Shown: positions 1 to 8,909 of the stretch, in pieces
Numbering within the stretch: position 1 is the stretch's first letter
Layout: each line of letters opens with the position of its first letter
Assembly: GCA_038207265.1 (NCBI GenBank)
Contig: JBBQZZ010000006.1
Span: 62,001 to 126,000, forward strand
Direction: 5' to 3'
Length of the DNA: 64,000 nt
DNA from: JACMLD01 sp038207265
Lineage (GTDB): Bacteria; Bacteroidota; Bacteroidia; Chitinophagales; Chitinophagaceae
Translations under genes and position numbers: made by a program
Notes under the pieces: model-generated
The model's database searches: none
Seen by the model: only the letters and a program-made list of their open reading frames with translations
Told to the model about the DNA's origin: nothing

Positions 1-714
1 CCGTTGCTGGTTGTTATTCATGGTGGACCCACAGGTGTAGATCGTCCTGAACCAACCCCAACTTACGTTTACCCGATAATGCAATGGTGTGAAAAAGGCG
101 CTCTTGTATTGCGGGTTAATTATCGCGGCAGCGCAGGTTATGGAGAAAAATTTCGTTCGTTGAATGTCAGCAACCTGGGTATCGGTGATATGTGGGATGT
201 TGTAAGCGGTGTTGAATACCTTGATAAGAAAGGCATCATTGATACTTCGAAGATGGGTTGTATGGGTTGGAGCCAGGGCGGATATATTTCAGCCTTTCTA
301 ACAACCAATACAAAAATATTCAAAGCCATTTCTGTGGGTGCAGGCATTTCTAACTGGGTAACTTATTATGTAAATACTGATATCACTCCTTTTACGCGAC
401 AATATTTACAGGCAACACCCTGGAGTAATATGGATATTTATTCAAAGACTTCTCCCATGAGTAGCATTAACCATGCATCAACTCCTACGCTTATACAGCA
501 CGGTGAGTTTGACAAAAGGGTGCCAATACCAAATGCATATGAATTGTACCGGGGTCTGCAGGATCGTGGTATAGTTTCTAAACTGGTTGTATATAAGGGA
601 TTTGGCCACGGAATCACGAAACCAAAAGAAAGACTGGCAGCCGTCTGGCATAACTGGCAATGGTTTAATCATTATATATTCGGTGATAAAATGGGAGAAT
701 TGCCAATTGAATAA
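1..714 (+). CDS. S9 family prolyl oligopeptidase-type peptidase, C-terminal part (5' end outside window)
   Basis: This is the C-terminal catalytic alpha/beta-hydrolase domain of an S9 (prolyl oligopeptidase/dipeptidyl aminopeptidase) serine peptidase. The reading frame is open from the first base, so the gene begins before the window. The order of motifs is typical of the family: the oxyanion strand VVIHGGP, the nucleophile elbow GWSQGGY (Ser), the acid in HGEFDKRVP (Asp) and the last triad residue in GFGHGI (His). The usual N-terminal beta-propeller would lie upstream. Such enzymes cleave short peptides and are usually periplasmic or exported in Bacteroidota, but the signal peptide cannot be seen here. 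A hairpin terminator follows 66 bases after the stop. The family assignment is secure and the substrate is unknown. Confidence 0.93.
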   Translation, partial: PLLVVIHGGPTGVDRPEPTPTYVYPIMQWCEKGALVLRVNYRGSAGYGEKFRSLNVSNLGIGDMWDVVSGVEYLDKKGIIDTSKMGCMGWSQGGYISAFLTTNTKIFKAISVGAGISNWVTYYVNTDITPFTRQYLQATPWSNMDIYSKTSPMSSINHASTPTLIQHGEFDKRVPIPNAYELYRGLQDRGIVSKLVVYKGFGHGITKPKERLAAVWHNWQWFNHYIFGDKMGELPIE

Positions 715-780
715 TGGCTAAGTCAAATCAAATTGAACAGAAGAATATTAAAATGCATTGCAACTTAAAACAAGGGACCC

Positions 781-805
781 CGGAATCTTTCCGGATTCCG
801 TTTTT
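781..805 (+). terminator. Rho-independent terminator after the S9 peptidase
   Basis: A 7-bp stem (CGGAATC / GATTCCG) with a 6-base loop is followed at once by a run of five T. It lies 66 bases after the peptidase stop codon, in the expected position for a plus-strand intrinsic terminator. Confidence 0.8.
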
Positions 806-909
806 AAATCACGCCAATACATTTCCATCTCTAACCTTCATCAATGAGGACATTCTACCACAGCATTTATAAATAATATACATCATACATTAATGCTACA
901 TTGAAATTA

Positions 910-1146
910 TTAACGTCTTGTTGAACTGTCATTTTTCATATTTGAAGTATCCCTTTTACCAAAGGCAGTATCCGCCAGTGATGGATTGGTAGCGCTGCTA
1001 TTATCAGAAGGTGGAGGCAAAACCCCGTCTTTTGAGGTACTTGTACTGTCTTTGCTGTTATCTCCAGAAGGATTACTTGAATTACATGCTGTAACCGTAA
1101 ACGTTATTGCGATAGTGAGCATTAAAACGAAATTAATTTTTTTCAT
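910..1146 (-). CDS. Small predicted lipoprotein, function unknown
   Basis: A 78-residue protein with a charged start (MKKIN), a hydrophobic segment and the lipobox-like sequence TVTAC, so Cys21 should be lipidated and the protein anchored to a membrane. The mature part is about 57 residues, very rich in Ser, Asp, Asn and Pro, with no recognisable domain, and is probably disordered. It stands alone, tail to tail with the S9 peptidase and divergent from the DoxX-like gene. Short low-complexity lipoproteins like this are common in Bacteroidota. The lipoprotein call rests on the signal sequence only. Confidence 0.7.
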   Translation of the reverse strand: MKKINFVLMLTIAITFTVTACNSSNPSGDNSKDSTSTSKDGVLPPPSDNSSATNPSLADTAFGKRDTSNMKNDSSTRR

Positions 1147-1296
1147 GACGATTTTTTGTTAGAAAATAAAAAAACCATGCCAGCGGCAAAATAGACGATA
1201 TGATGTACTGATGAAAATCAAATTTTACTATGATTAAAGTCAGTCAGCCGGTAATTCATGGCGCCTAATTTTCAATGCTCATTAAAAAATATTTTT

Positions 1297-1743
1297 ATGT
1301 CCAGACCAGTATATGTACCGGTAAATCAGCGCTATCTTGCGCTTTTACGCATAAGCATTGGCGTGATTTATTTGTGGTTTGGCATGCTGAAATTTTTCCC
1401 TGGCTATAGTCCTGCTGAAGACCTGGCCGCAAAAACCATTGCAAGACTTACATTCGCCCTCTTCCCCGATCATCCCAACCTTTTATTACTGGCAACCTGG
1501 GAATGCATGATTGGTTTATTATTTATTACTGGTAAATGGATGCGGGCAACACTGATATGCATGTTTATTCATATGGCGTGTACATTTACGCCGTTGCTAT
1601 TTTTTCCTTCGGTCTCTTTTAATTATGTACCCTATGGATTTACGTTGGTGGGACAGTATATCATGAAGAATATTATCCTCGTGAGCGCCTCATTGGTTTT
1701 ATGGCAACAACAAAAAGAAAAACCTATAGGGTACCAACCATAA
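1297..1743 (+). CDS. DoxX-like integral membrane protein
   Basis: A 148-residue membrane protein with about four hydrophobic segments and the signature RISIGVIYLWFGMLKFFPG near its N-terminus, which is characteristic of the DoxX/YkgB-like superfamily. These are small four-helix membrane proteins, some tied to quinone or redox chemistry and many of unknown role. The start at 1297 (MSRPVYVPVNQRY) places the first helix at a usual distance. An upstream in-frame ATG at 1258 would add 13 residues without helping the fold. It is a single gene; the neighbours do not suggest a function. Confidence 0.75.
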   Translation: MSRPVYVPVNQRYLALLRISIGVIYLWFGMLKFFPGYSPAEDLAAKTIARLTFALFPDHPNLLLLATWECMIGLLFITGKWMRATLICMFIHMACTFTPLLFFPSVSFNYVPYGFTLVGQYIMKNIILVSASLVLWQQQKEKPIGYQP

Positions 1744-1781
1744 GTTGAATGTAAATAATAGGTTTTGTTTTAAGATTGAAG

Positions 1782-3209
1782 TTAGTTACCTGCAGCAGCT
1801 TTTGTTTTTATCTCCAGCAGCAAATTGTCCAATGCATGCCGGTCAAAATATTGTCCGTTAACAATAACTGCATCAATTTCCTTTGTTGCTGCTATGTTAT
1901 GAAGTGGGTTACTATTTAAAACCAGAATATCAGCCCGTTTATTTTTTTCAATGGCTCCGTACTCATTTATAATTTTAAAAAAAGCAGGTCCGTTTATTAC
2001 CGATGCCTGCAATGCCTGTAAAGGAGTCAGTCCATATTTTACCATCATTACCATTTCCTGCTGTAAACCGAGGCCAGGGTAATCAAACGAATTAAGATAA
2101 CCCGCATCAGTACCCGCAAGAACAGTAACACCCGCTTGCTGCAACAATGGTAACAATGAAGCTGATTTTTCAAATACGCGGTGCCGCAACACAATTGCTT
2201 CCCTCGAATCCTGCACGGCCCGTTGCACACGCCAGTCATAAGTTCTGCGTAAACCTTTACCAATATATTTCAGGTAGTCGTCATTGTGATGATCATCTTT
2301 GTCGAGGTAGGACGTAATATAACTAATGGAAAGCGTTGGCGTAACAGCGGTGCCATGTTTTGCCATAAGTCTATAAATTGACATCGCGGTATCTTTATTG
2401 AAATTTTCCAGGATCAACGGCATAGCATCTTTGTTGGATAATGTACCGTCAGCAATTTTATCGGCCAGTTGCTTTTCATTGGAGATCCCGGCTTTCAATG
2501 CGTATCCCAGATGTTCAACAGATGAAAGCCCGGCTTCTGTTACCTCCTTCATAGTTAATGAATAAGGCACGTGACCGGATATTTTCATTCCTCTTTTATT
2601 TGCTTCACGGATGGCAGCAAGGTATATTCCAGCTTTAATGGTATTGTCTGTGATCTTTACAAAATCGACTTTAATTTTTTGCAGCGAATCCATGGCCGCT
2701 TTCATTTCATCAATAGTTCCCACTTCTAAATCTCCTATCCAGATAGATTTATAGCCTTCCAGTTTAGGGCCTGATGTAAAAATTCTAGGCCCAAGCATTG
2801 AACCCTGATTAATTGAATCTCTCCATTGCAATACGTATTGACTCAGATCTGCCGACGCATCACGAACGGTTGTTATTCCGTTGGCGATATACAAAGGCAA
2901 AAGGTTCTTATTTTCTTCGATCAAAGTATCTCCGCCACCAAAATGCACGTGCATATCCCATAAACCCGGCATTATGTATTTTCCATCAGCATTAACCAAA
3001 GTACTAACCTCGTAATTGATAAGTTTTATCTTATCCGTAATTGCGATGATTTTACCAGCATTTATAACTACCAGTCTATTATTAATAATACTACCATTGC
3101 GAACATCAATGATGTGGGCACCGGTAATAATTATATCTACCTTTATTTTTTGAGCAAGGACAGCTGATATAAATAGCCATGTGATAAGCAAGGCCATAAT
3201 TTGTTTCAT
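1782..3209 (-). CDS. Secreted amidohydrolase (imidazolonepropionase-like)
   Basis: A 475-residue protein with a Sec signal peptide (residues 1-19, cut before QKIKVD) and a complete metal-dependent amidohydrolase domain. The first metal ligands are in MHVHF (His87 and His89), further His ligands lie in SGHVPY and VEHLGYA, and the catalytic Asp is in AGTDAGY. The small beta-sandwich halves at both ends (GAHIIDVRNGSI and RADILVLNSNPL) are also typical. The family hydrolyses amide or ester bonds in small molecules, including cyclic imides and dipeptides, and many bacterial members are periplasmic. Here the metal site appears intact, unlike the two amidohydrolase-fold proteins at 8.9-13.4 kb. The substrate is not predictable. 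Confidence 0.88.
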   Translation of the reverse strand: MKQIMALLITWLFISAVLAQKIKVDIIITGAHIIDVRNGSIINNRLVVINAGKIIAITDKIKLINYEVSTLVNADGKYIMPGLWDMHVHFGGGDTLIEENKNLLPLYIANGITTVRDASADLSQYVLQWRDSINQGSMLGPRIFTSGPKLEGYKSIWIGDLEVGTIDEMKAAMDSLQKIKVDFVKITDNTIKAGIYLAAIREANKRGMKISGHVPYSLTMKEVTEAGLSSVEHLGYALKAGISNEKQLADKIADGTLSNKDAMPLILENFNKDTAMSIYRLMAKHGTAVTPTLSISYITSYLDKDDHHNDDYLKYIGKGLRRTYDWRVQRAVQDSREAIVLRHRVFEKSASLLPLLQQAGVTVLAGTDAGYLNSFDYPGLGLQQEMVMMVKYGLTPLQALQASVINGPAFFKIINEYGAIEKNKRADILVLNSNPLHNIAATKEIDAVIVNGQYFDRHALDNLLLEIKTKAAAGN

Positions 3210-3248
3210 ATCGTTTAATTGATTTTCTAACCGGGCTTGATAAAATTA

Positions 3249-4013
3249 TTACAATGAAATTCCACCTGATGCTTCAATCCGCTGACCATTGATCCAACCC
3301 GCATCTTTAGAACACAGAAAGGCTACAATACCTCCAATATCTTCTGCTTGTCCTACCCTGCCCAATGCAGTCTGCGCACCCATTGCTATTTTTCTTTCCG
3401 GGTTATTGCGGATAGCTGCGCTATTGAAATCTGTTTCTATTGGACCCGGTGCCACTACGTTTGCCGTAATGCCTCTTGCACCAATTTCTTTGGCAAGATA
3501 ACGGGTAAATGTTTCAATAGCACCTTTCATGGACGCATACACGGAATACCCGGGCACACAAAACCTGGTAGTACCGGTAGAAATATTAATCACCCGGCCC
3601 TGGTCATTCATGATCGGCAATAATTTTTGTGTTAGAAAGTAAACGCTCTTGAAATGAATATTCATGAACAAATCAAAATCTTTTTCAGTTACCTGAGCAA
3701 ATGGAATGGTAGCACCAATACCAGCATTGTTGATGAGAAAATCAAATGACTTTACTCCCCACCGGTTGTTTAAAACTTCTTCCAGTTCTTTTACAAATCC
3801 GTCAAGTGATGTAAAATCGGATACATTTAATTGTAACGCAACAGCCCGCTGACCCGCCGCTTCAATATCTGCCACTACTTCGTCGGCTGCTTGTTTTTGA
3901 GAATGATAGGTAATGATTACATCGTTGCCATATTCACCCAGCCGCAATGCCATATTTTTTCCCAGGCCCCGGCTACCTCCGGTTACAATTGCAATTTTAC
4001 TTATTGAAGACAT
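3249..4013 (-). CDS. SDR family NAD(P)-dependent oxidoreductase
   Basis: A 254-residue classical short-chain dehydrogenase/reductase. The Rossmann cofactor motif TGGSRGLG is at residues 11-18, NNAG at 95-98, and the catalytic Tyr-x-x-x-Lys is YASMK (Tyr159, Lys163) with a preceding Ser in INIST. Length is normal for the family. It acts in the cytoplasm, reducing carbonyls or oxidising alcohols with NAD(P). The C-terminal part (GRVGQAEDIGGIVAFLCSKDAG) resembles FabG-like members, but no lipid genes are nearby. It ends 39 bases upstream of the amidohydrolase start on the same strand, so co-transcription is possible. Confidence 0.92.
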   Translation of the reverse strand: MSSISKIAIVTGGSRGLGKNMALRLGEYGNDVIITYHSQKQAADEVVADIEAAGQRAVALQLNVSDFTSLDGFVKELEEVLNNRWGVKSFDFLINNAGIGATIPFAQVTEKDFDLFMNIHFKSVYFLTQKLLPIMNDQGRVINISTGTTRFCVPGYSVYASMKGAIETFTRYLAKEIGARGITANVVAPGPIETDFNSAAIRNNPERKIAMGAQTALGRVGQAEDIGGIVAFLCSKDAGWINGQRIEASGGISL

Positions 4014-4113
4014 ATCATTTTTCTATTGCGTACACAACATTGAAAAGACAAATGTAAAGTTTAACACTTAATATATTTTTCTGGTTTTCAATTGGATTAA
4101 TTTGAAATAAAAC

Positions 4114-4502
4114 ATGGGAAAATTTTACACCATCCTTATTCTTTTCATTTTTTTCTCTTGTTCAAAAAAGATGCGGACAAACAACCTCCGCAAATAACTA
4201 TTACCAGTCCGGCGTCTTACCAGCATTTTAGCATACAGGATAATATAACGGTAAATGCAACTATCTCTGATAATGTACAGCTAAAATCAGTCAGCCTGAG
4301 AATACTTGATTCGGTCATGTACCTGTTTCAACCCATGTATGCAACGCAGAATTTTGACATCCCCTTTAATAAAAAAGACTACCAGTTTGGCATGAGTTTT
4401 CCAGTGGGTATTAATTTTAAAAATTCCTGGCCTTTTACACTTACCGCCACAGATATGAGCGGCAATCAAACAGTAAAAGAAGTATCGGTTGCAATTAATT
4501 AA
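4114..4502 (+). pseudogene. Ig-like lipoprotein interrupted by a frameshift in an A6 run
   Basis: An ATG at 4114 opens a lipoprotein signal peptide (MGKFYTILILFIFFSCSKK, lipobox FFSC) that stops after 27 codons at 4195. A second frame, entered near 4160, encodes a continuous 112-residue mature domain beginning KKDADKQPPQITITSP and ending with an Ig-like strand pattern (FTLTATDMSGNQTVKEV). Adding one A to the run of six at 4164-4169 joins them perfectly as C-S-K-K-D-A-D. The gene is therefore either recently broken, phase-variable, rescued by slippage on the A run, or miscalled by one base. If intact it would be a surface or periplasmic lipoprotein with one bacterial Ig-like domain. Confidence 0.75.
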
Positions 4503-4527
4503 AATGGCCGGATGATATATTTATTTT

Positions 4528-5058
4528 TTATTTCACACCCTTCTCCGGATCCCAGTTTCCATGCAGCTTGCGCACAAAAATGATCTGCCCGGTATGATAA
4601 GCATTGTGTGTACTGATATTAGCAATGGTACCGGACCATTTTTTTAGTGTTGCTTCGTCAGCAGCGCTGATCACTTTTTCCAGCTGTGTAAGTACTTCAT
4701 CCAGTTTTTTTACGGATGCCGCCCAGCTTTCCTTATCCAGTACGGCAAATGTTTCTTCATTGTTGCCACTAAACGCATCCGGTTTTTCTCCTTTGAATTT
4801 TGCCAGTTGTTGTGCATTCCAGAACACCAGGTGGTTGACCAGTTGACCCACCGAATGATTGCCGCTGCTATCCTTCAGCATCGCTTGCTCGGCAGTCATT
4901 CCGTCTACCGCGATATTCACCGGTACAAACCAGTCTTTCTGATTGTGCGTTGATTTAAGTTGCTGTAGCAAAACGGAACGCAAACCCGGTTCAACCGCTT
5001 TTTGAGCCAAACAAAAAGACAGCTTGAACATCAAAATGATTAATAATGCTTTTTTCAT
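4528..5058 (-). CDS. DinB/YfiT-like four-helix protein with signal peptide
   Basis: A 176-residue protein with a signal peptide (MKKALLIILMFKLSFCLA) followed by a DinB-like helical bundle. The possible metal-binding His residues are in NHLVFWN and in HNAYHTGQ near the C-terminus, the pattern shared by this superfamily. DinB-like proteins include metal-dependent thiol S-transferases and many of unknown activity; most are cytoplasmic, so an exported copy is less usual but common in Bacteroidota. It is convergent with the broken lipoprotein. Family assignment is good; the reaction is unknown. Confidence 0.8.
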   Translation of the reverse strand: MKKALLIILMFKLSFCLAQKAVEPGLRSVLLQQLKSTHNQKDWFVPVNIAVDGMTAEQAMLKDSSGNHSVGQLVNHLVFWNAQQLAKFKGEKPDAFSGNNEETFAVLDKESWAASVKKLDEVLTQLEKVISAADEATLKKWSGTIANISTHNAYHTGQIIFVRKLHGNWDPEKGVK

Positions 5059-5140
5059 ACAAAATAATTTATTATAAAGTTGGTTAGAAAAAAAACAATG
5101 CGTCTTATAATAAGATCGATGAGTTGCTCAGGTAGATCTG

Positions 5141-6988
5141 TTACCATCCAATTCCATAGTCTTCTCCATGATTGGAACTACCACCCCAGAGGCTTCCATG
5201 CTTCCAATCGATATAAATGGCATTGATAGGACCGCTGCTTCGTTCTTCAAACGTCAATGTATAGCCGAGTTGTTTCAACTCCTTTCTAACCCAATCGGGT
5301 GTACCACTTTGTAACATGATACTTCCGGGCTTCGGTTTCCTGTCGTCCATTTTTTCTCCACCCAGTGACAACCAAAGTTGATTGGTATTGAAGTTCGCAG
5401 CCTCCGTTGCTTCCTGTACCGTCATGCCAAACTCAACCATATTTAAAAAGAATTGCAATAAGTTCTGGTCTTGTGTATCACCACCCTGTACGCCAAATGC
5501 CAGGAATGGTTTTCCTTCTTTTAGGGCAAGCGTAGGCGTTAGTGTAACCCTGGGGTGCTTACCTGGTTCAATAACATTAAATGGATCTAATGATGCATCT
5601 AGTACAAAACTCTGCAATCGCTGACTCATACCAACACCTGTATGTCCTGCAATGCAGGCTGGCAGCCAGCCACCACTGGGTGTTACAGACACAACCCATC
5701 CATCTTTATCTGCTGCTTCAACTGAGGTGGTACCTCGCCATAACCTGTCATGGTATTCATCATCAATGGGGGTCGTTGACTGGGCCACAAAACCACGCTG
5801 CCTGATGGTTTCAGTAAAGGGATTCGTTTTTCCTTCAAATGGATAAGGATCTCCTGGCCCGGGATCAACATTGTTCTTATCGTAAGTAATAAGTTTGGCT
5901 CTTTCTTTTGCGTATTCTTTGCTAAGCAGCCCCTTCATGGGTTCTTCGGGAGGAAAATAAGGATCTCCATAATAAAAATCACGATCTGCAAAAGTGAGGT
6001 TCATCGTTTGATACAATGTATGAATATAACGGCTACTATTATAACCCATGCTTTTCAAATCAAAATTCTCCAGGATGTTCAACGATTGCAACAACATCGG
6101 TCCCTGTGTCCATTGTGCGAGTTTGTAAACTTCAATGCCCTTATAATTTACATGCATTGGTTCTTCTTCTCTTGGTTTCCAATTTGCAAGATCGTCTGTA
6201 GTAATGAGTCCGCCCTGTTCCTGGCAACCGCGAACAAATTCTTTTGCAATATCTCCTTTATAAAAACGATCATAGGCAGCATAGATGGCTTCTTTACGCG
6301 TCTTCTTTTTTTTCAATGCATCCTGTTCCGCTGCTACCAGTTTGTTGAGTGTTTCCAGTAAATCTTTCTGCACAAAAATTTCTCCTGCTTCCGGCGCTTC
6401 TCTTGTTGAACCGGCATGTGGCAAAAAAACAGTGCTGCTATAGGGCCATTGTTTAATCATTTTTTTACCTCGCTCCATGCTATTAGCAGTCTGCGCTTCT
6501 ATGGGATAGCCGGCGGCCAATTGCATAGCAGGTGCCAGTACATCTTTCAAACTCATGGTTCCATATTCGGCCAGCATATAACAGATACCACCAGGAGTAC
6601 CCGGCGTAACGGCAGATAGCGGACCATATTCTGGCGGAAAATTCATTCCCTTGTTTTTAAAAAAATCAACCGTAGCACCAGTAGGTGCAACACCCAATGC
6701 ATTAATAGCAATTACTTTTTTTGTAATGGGGTTATAAATCAGCGCCTGGGTTTCGCCACCCCAGCTCAATACATCCCACATGGTGCAGGTTGCCGCAATC
6801 ATAGCACAGGCTGCATCCACAGCATTGCCACCTTTTTGAAAAATCATAGAACCTGCCGTTGCAGCCAGTGGCTTACCGGTTACTGCCATCCAGTTTTTTC
6901 CATGAAGGGGCGGCTTTTGTGTTTGTTGGGAAAATGATGTTTGTGATAAGCAGGCAGTGATGAAAATGAGTAGCGACAGGTATTTCAT
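5141..6988 (-). CDS. Gamma-glutamyltransferase family protein (Ntn hydrolase)
   Basis: A 615-residue exported protein (signal peptide through about residue 20) of the gamma-glutamyltranspeptidase family. These are synthesised as one chain and self-cleave before a Thr that then acts as nucleophile. The predicted site is GTTSVEAADKDG, making Thr420 the new N-terminus of the small subunit by alignment with the TTHYSVVDKDG region of known enzymes. The second position after the Thr pair is Ser, not His. Large-subunit features such as GGNAVDAACAM are present. It would act in the periplasm on glutathione or other gamma-glutamyl compounds, although family members also include acylases. It is transcribed alone, with 182 bases before the next upstream gene. 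Confidence 0.87.
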   Translation of the reverse strand: MKYLSLLIFITACLSQTSFSQQTQKPPLHGKNWMAVTGKPLAATAGSMIFQKGGNAVDAACAMIAATCTMWDVLSWGGETQALIYNPITKKVIAINALGVAPTGATVDFFKNKGMNFPPEYGPLSAVTPGTPGGICYMLAEYGTMSLKDVLAPAMQLAAGYPIEAQTANSMERGKKMIKQWPYSSTVFLPHAGSTREAPEAGEIFVQKDLLETLNKLVAAEQDALKKKKTRKEAIYAAYDRFYKGDIAKEFVRGCQEQGGLITTDDLANWKPREEEPMHVNYKGIEVYKLAQWTQGPMLLQSLNILENFDLKSMGYNSSRYIHTLYQTMNLTFADRDFYYGDPYFPPEEPMKGLLSKEYAKERAKLITYDKNNVDPGPGDPYPFEGKTNPFTETIRQRGFVAQSTTPIDDEYHDRLWRGTTSVEAADKDGWVVSVTPSGGWLPACIAGHTGVGMSQRLQSFVLDASLDPFNVIEPGKHPRVTLTPTLALKEGKPFLAFGVQGGDTQDQNLLQFFLNMVEFGMTVQEATEAANFNTNQLWLSLGGEKMDDRKPKPGSIMLQSGTPDWVRKELKQLGYTLTFEERSSGPINAIYIDWKHGSLWGGSSNHGEDYGIGW

Positions 6989-7170
6989 GCGCAGAAGTTT
7001 TGTTCCCTAAAGATAGGAAGGACAATTTGGAAACGAGCGGTATATCGCTTTTCAATATCCTTGCCCGCCCGGATATTTCAATCGGACGGGCGTCACACAA
7101 TTCAGCAGTTTCTTATATAGGGGTTGACTGATCAATAACTTGCTTTTACCTTTCGCAATCCAATAAAAAA

Positions 7171-7875
7171 TCAACCGGCAGTTAACTCACTGAGCAATAT
7201 GAACCAATCTGCATCTGACTTCAAACGCAACTTTTTTGCCTCTATGATCGACTTTATCCGATCAGCATATTTTGGAAGCGCTTCCATCAATGAATTCTTG
7301 TTCCTTTTTATTTCAACCATGTTTTTATCAGCGGAATTATAGATAAACCAGGTATCTGTATCAATAATAACTTTTTGCAGTGCACCCAGTTCAGTTCTTT
7401 CTTCAAGTATTTTTTTGCTGGTGTATTTCAGCAATGCAATACTTCTGTCGACTACCACCTGGTAAAACGTCTTATCTGTATTAATTCCCATGGATGGATA
7501 ACCGGATCTGAAGACAATTGAACCGGGTTCGTCACGAAACGTATAATCATATCCGAATTCATGTACGGGCGCTGAGGCATCCAGTATCATTTCAATCTTA
7601 TTTTCTAAATAGTTTATTTCGTGCGTATAGAGATTATAACGGATAAGTACATCCTTGGCCGTTCTTCCATTTATTAAAGTAACATATCCTTTATGCAAGT
7701 CATCATGACAATAGATGGTTCCTTTGATTAAATACCCGTTCCCTTTCCATGCATCACCAGCTTCTTCAACACGCGATTTCCATGATGGATCAACCATGGT
7801 GCCTATCTTTTCATACTGGCAGATTCCATTGTGCAAAAAGAGAAATTGAAGGATAAAAGTTAGTAGTGGCTTCAT
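7171..7875 (-). CDS. Secreted protein of unknown function, paralogue of the 8022-8786 gene
   Basis: A 234-residue protein with an N-terminal signal peptide (ends near GICQYEK). I recognise no named family. It is clearly paralogous to the next gene upstream: both contain DPSWK, AGDAWKG, a KGY...R...YN.YTHE-like stretch, FRSGYP, ALLKYT, KKILEE/KRILEK, DTW and a C-terminal LRLKSDADW. Comparison over the full length points to a single conserved secreted domain of about 200 residues with a mixed alpha/beta composition. The two genes are tandem, about 146 bases apart, and probably arose by duplication. Each may be transcribed alone. Confidence 0.75.
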   Translation of the reverse strand: MKPLLTFILQFLFLHNGICQYEKIGTMVDPSWKSRVEEAGDAWKGNGYLIKGTIYCHDDLHKGYVTLINGRTAKDVLIRYNLYTHEINYLENKIEMILDASAPVHEFGYDYTFRDEPGSIVFRSGYPSMGINTDKTFYQVVVDRSIALLKYTSKKILEERTELGALQKVIIDTDTWFIYNSADKNMVEIKRNKNSLMEALPKYADRIKSIIEAKKLRLKSDADWFILLSELTAG

Positions 7876-8021
7876 GTTTTATATTTAAGCTAAAATAATT
7901 CAAAGTCTGTTTAAACAGAACGTATCATTGAATTTGGGTCAATATTAACCAATAGCCTATACCACTAACAGGGATTGTTGTAAACAAGTGTACTTGCCAA
8001 CAATTTTAAACAAGAATAATT

Positions 8022-8786
8022 TTACTTTGCCGCCAGTGCGGTAAACAAAATCGTCCAGTCAGCATCAGATTTTAACCGCAAGCTATTTGCCTCGGTAATT
8101 TCCCTGATGCGGATCGCATATTGCGGTAATGCCTGTAATACTGCATTTTTATTTTTTTTGGTTTCAGCAATCGTCCTGCTGGCATTGTCATACACATACC
8201 AGGTATCTGCATCCACTACCACTTTTTCTGCCTGTCCATGCTCATCCTTTTTTTCCAGTATCCGCTTAACAGTATATTTTAACAAGGCAATATCTTTTCC
8301 TGCCACTACTTCGTAAAAGGTCTGCGTTGAATTTTTGCCAATAGGAGGGTAACCGGATCGAAATACCAGGTTTTTGGATCCGTCTTCGGTAGAAATGGAA
8401 TAGCCAAATTCTTCTACAGGTATTGCAGGATCAAGTACCAACTCTGTTTTTTCTTTTAAAAAATTTTTTTCATGGCTATAAACATTGTAACGAAGCGAAA
8501 TATCTCTTTGATTCTTTTCTCCCTGGATCCTGATATAACCTTTGTTCATTTCATCATTGGAAAAGATACTACCAATGATAATCTCGCCTCCCTTCCAGGC
8601 ATCTCCCGCTTGTGCAACTTTTGCTTTCCAGGAAGGATCGATCATATTCCCATTCATTGCATTTCCACTACTAGCAGTTGGGTCACTTATCATCAGCGAA
8701 CCTTTATAGTAGTCCTTGGTTCCTCCATTCTGGCTGTTTGCTTTCAGGCAGACAATCATCAATAACAATATGATGATATTTCTCAT
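8022..8786 (-). CDS. Secreted protein of unknown function, paralogue of the 7171-7875 gene
   Basis: A 254-residue protein with a signal peptide (MRNIIILLLMIVCLKANSQ). After a 25-residue linker (STTASSGN-like) absent from its partner, it aligns along its whole length with the downstream paralogue. Shared motifs are DPSWKAKV, AGDAWKGG, RYNVYSHEKN, EEFGY, FRSGYPPIG, QTFYEVV, IALLKYT, DADTWYVYD and LRLKSDADW. Conserved acidic and aromatic positions suggest ligand binding, but no catalytic motif can be named. It is preceded by a 120-base gap that contains the terminator of the upstream amidohydrolase operon, so it has its own promoter. Confidence 0.75.
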   Translation of the reverse strand: MRNIIILLLMIVCLKANSQNGGTKDYYKGSLMISDPTASSGNAMNGNMIDPSWKAKVAQAGDAWKGGEIIIGSIFSNDEMNKGYIRIQGEKNQRDISLRYNVYSHEKNFLKEKTELVLDPAIPVEEFGYSISTEDGSKNLVFRSGYPPIGKNSTQTFYEVVAGKDIALLKYTVKRILEKKDEHGQAEKVVVDADTWYVYDNASRTIAETKKNKNAVLQALPQYAIRIREITEANSLRLKSDADWTILFTALAAK

Positions 8787-8860
8787 GTTTTTAGGTTTGA
8801 TTAAATTTAACCCTAATTACTTTGTTTGCAAAATTGGATTTCACTCTATAAATAATGAAA

Positions 8861-8885
8861 CAACCCGGCCAATTTGACCGGGTTG
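8861..8885 (-). terminator. Terminator of the tandem amidohydrolase operon
   Basis: An 8-bp perfect stem (CAACCCGG / CCGGGTTG) with a 9-base loop lies 25 bases after the stop of the minus-strand amidohydrolase-like gene. On the minus strand it is followed by TTTCATTATTT. Confidence 0.7.
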
Positions 8886-8909
8886 CATAATAACAAATAA
8901 TATGAATGG

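Noticed and set aside
7069..7105. GC-rich inverted repeat (GCCCGCCCGG ... CGGACGGGCG) as a terminator
   Set aside because: No T run follows on either strand and the stem is interrupted, so it was not listed.
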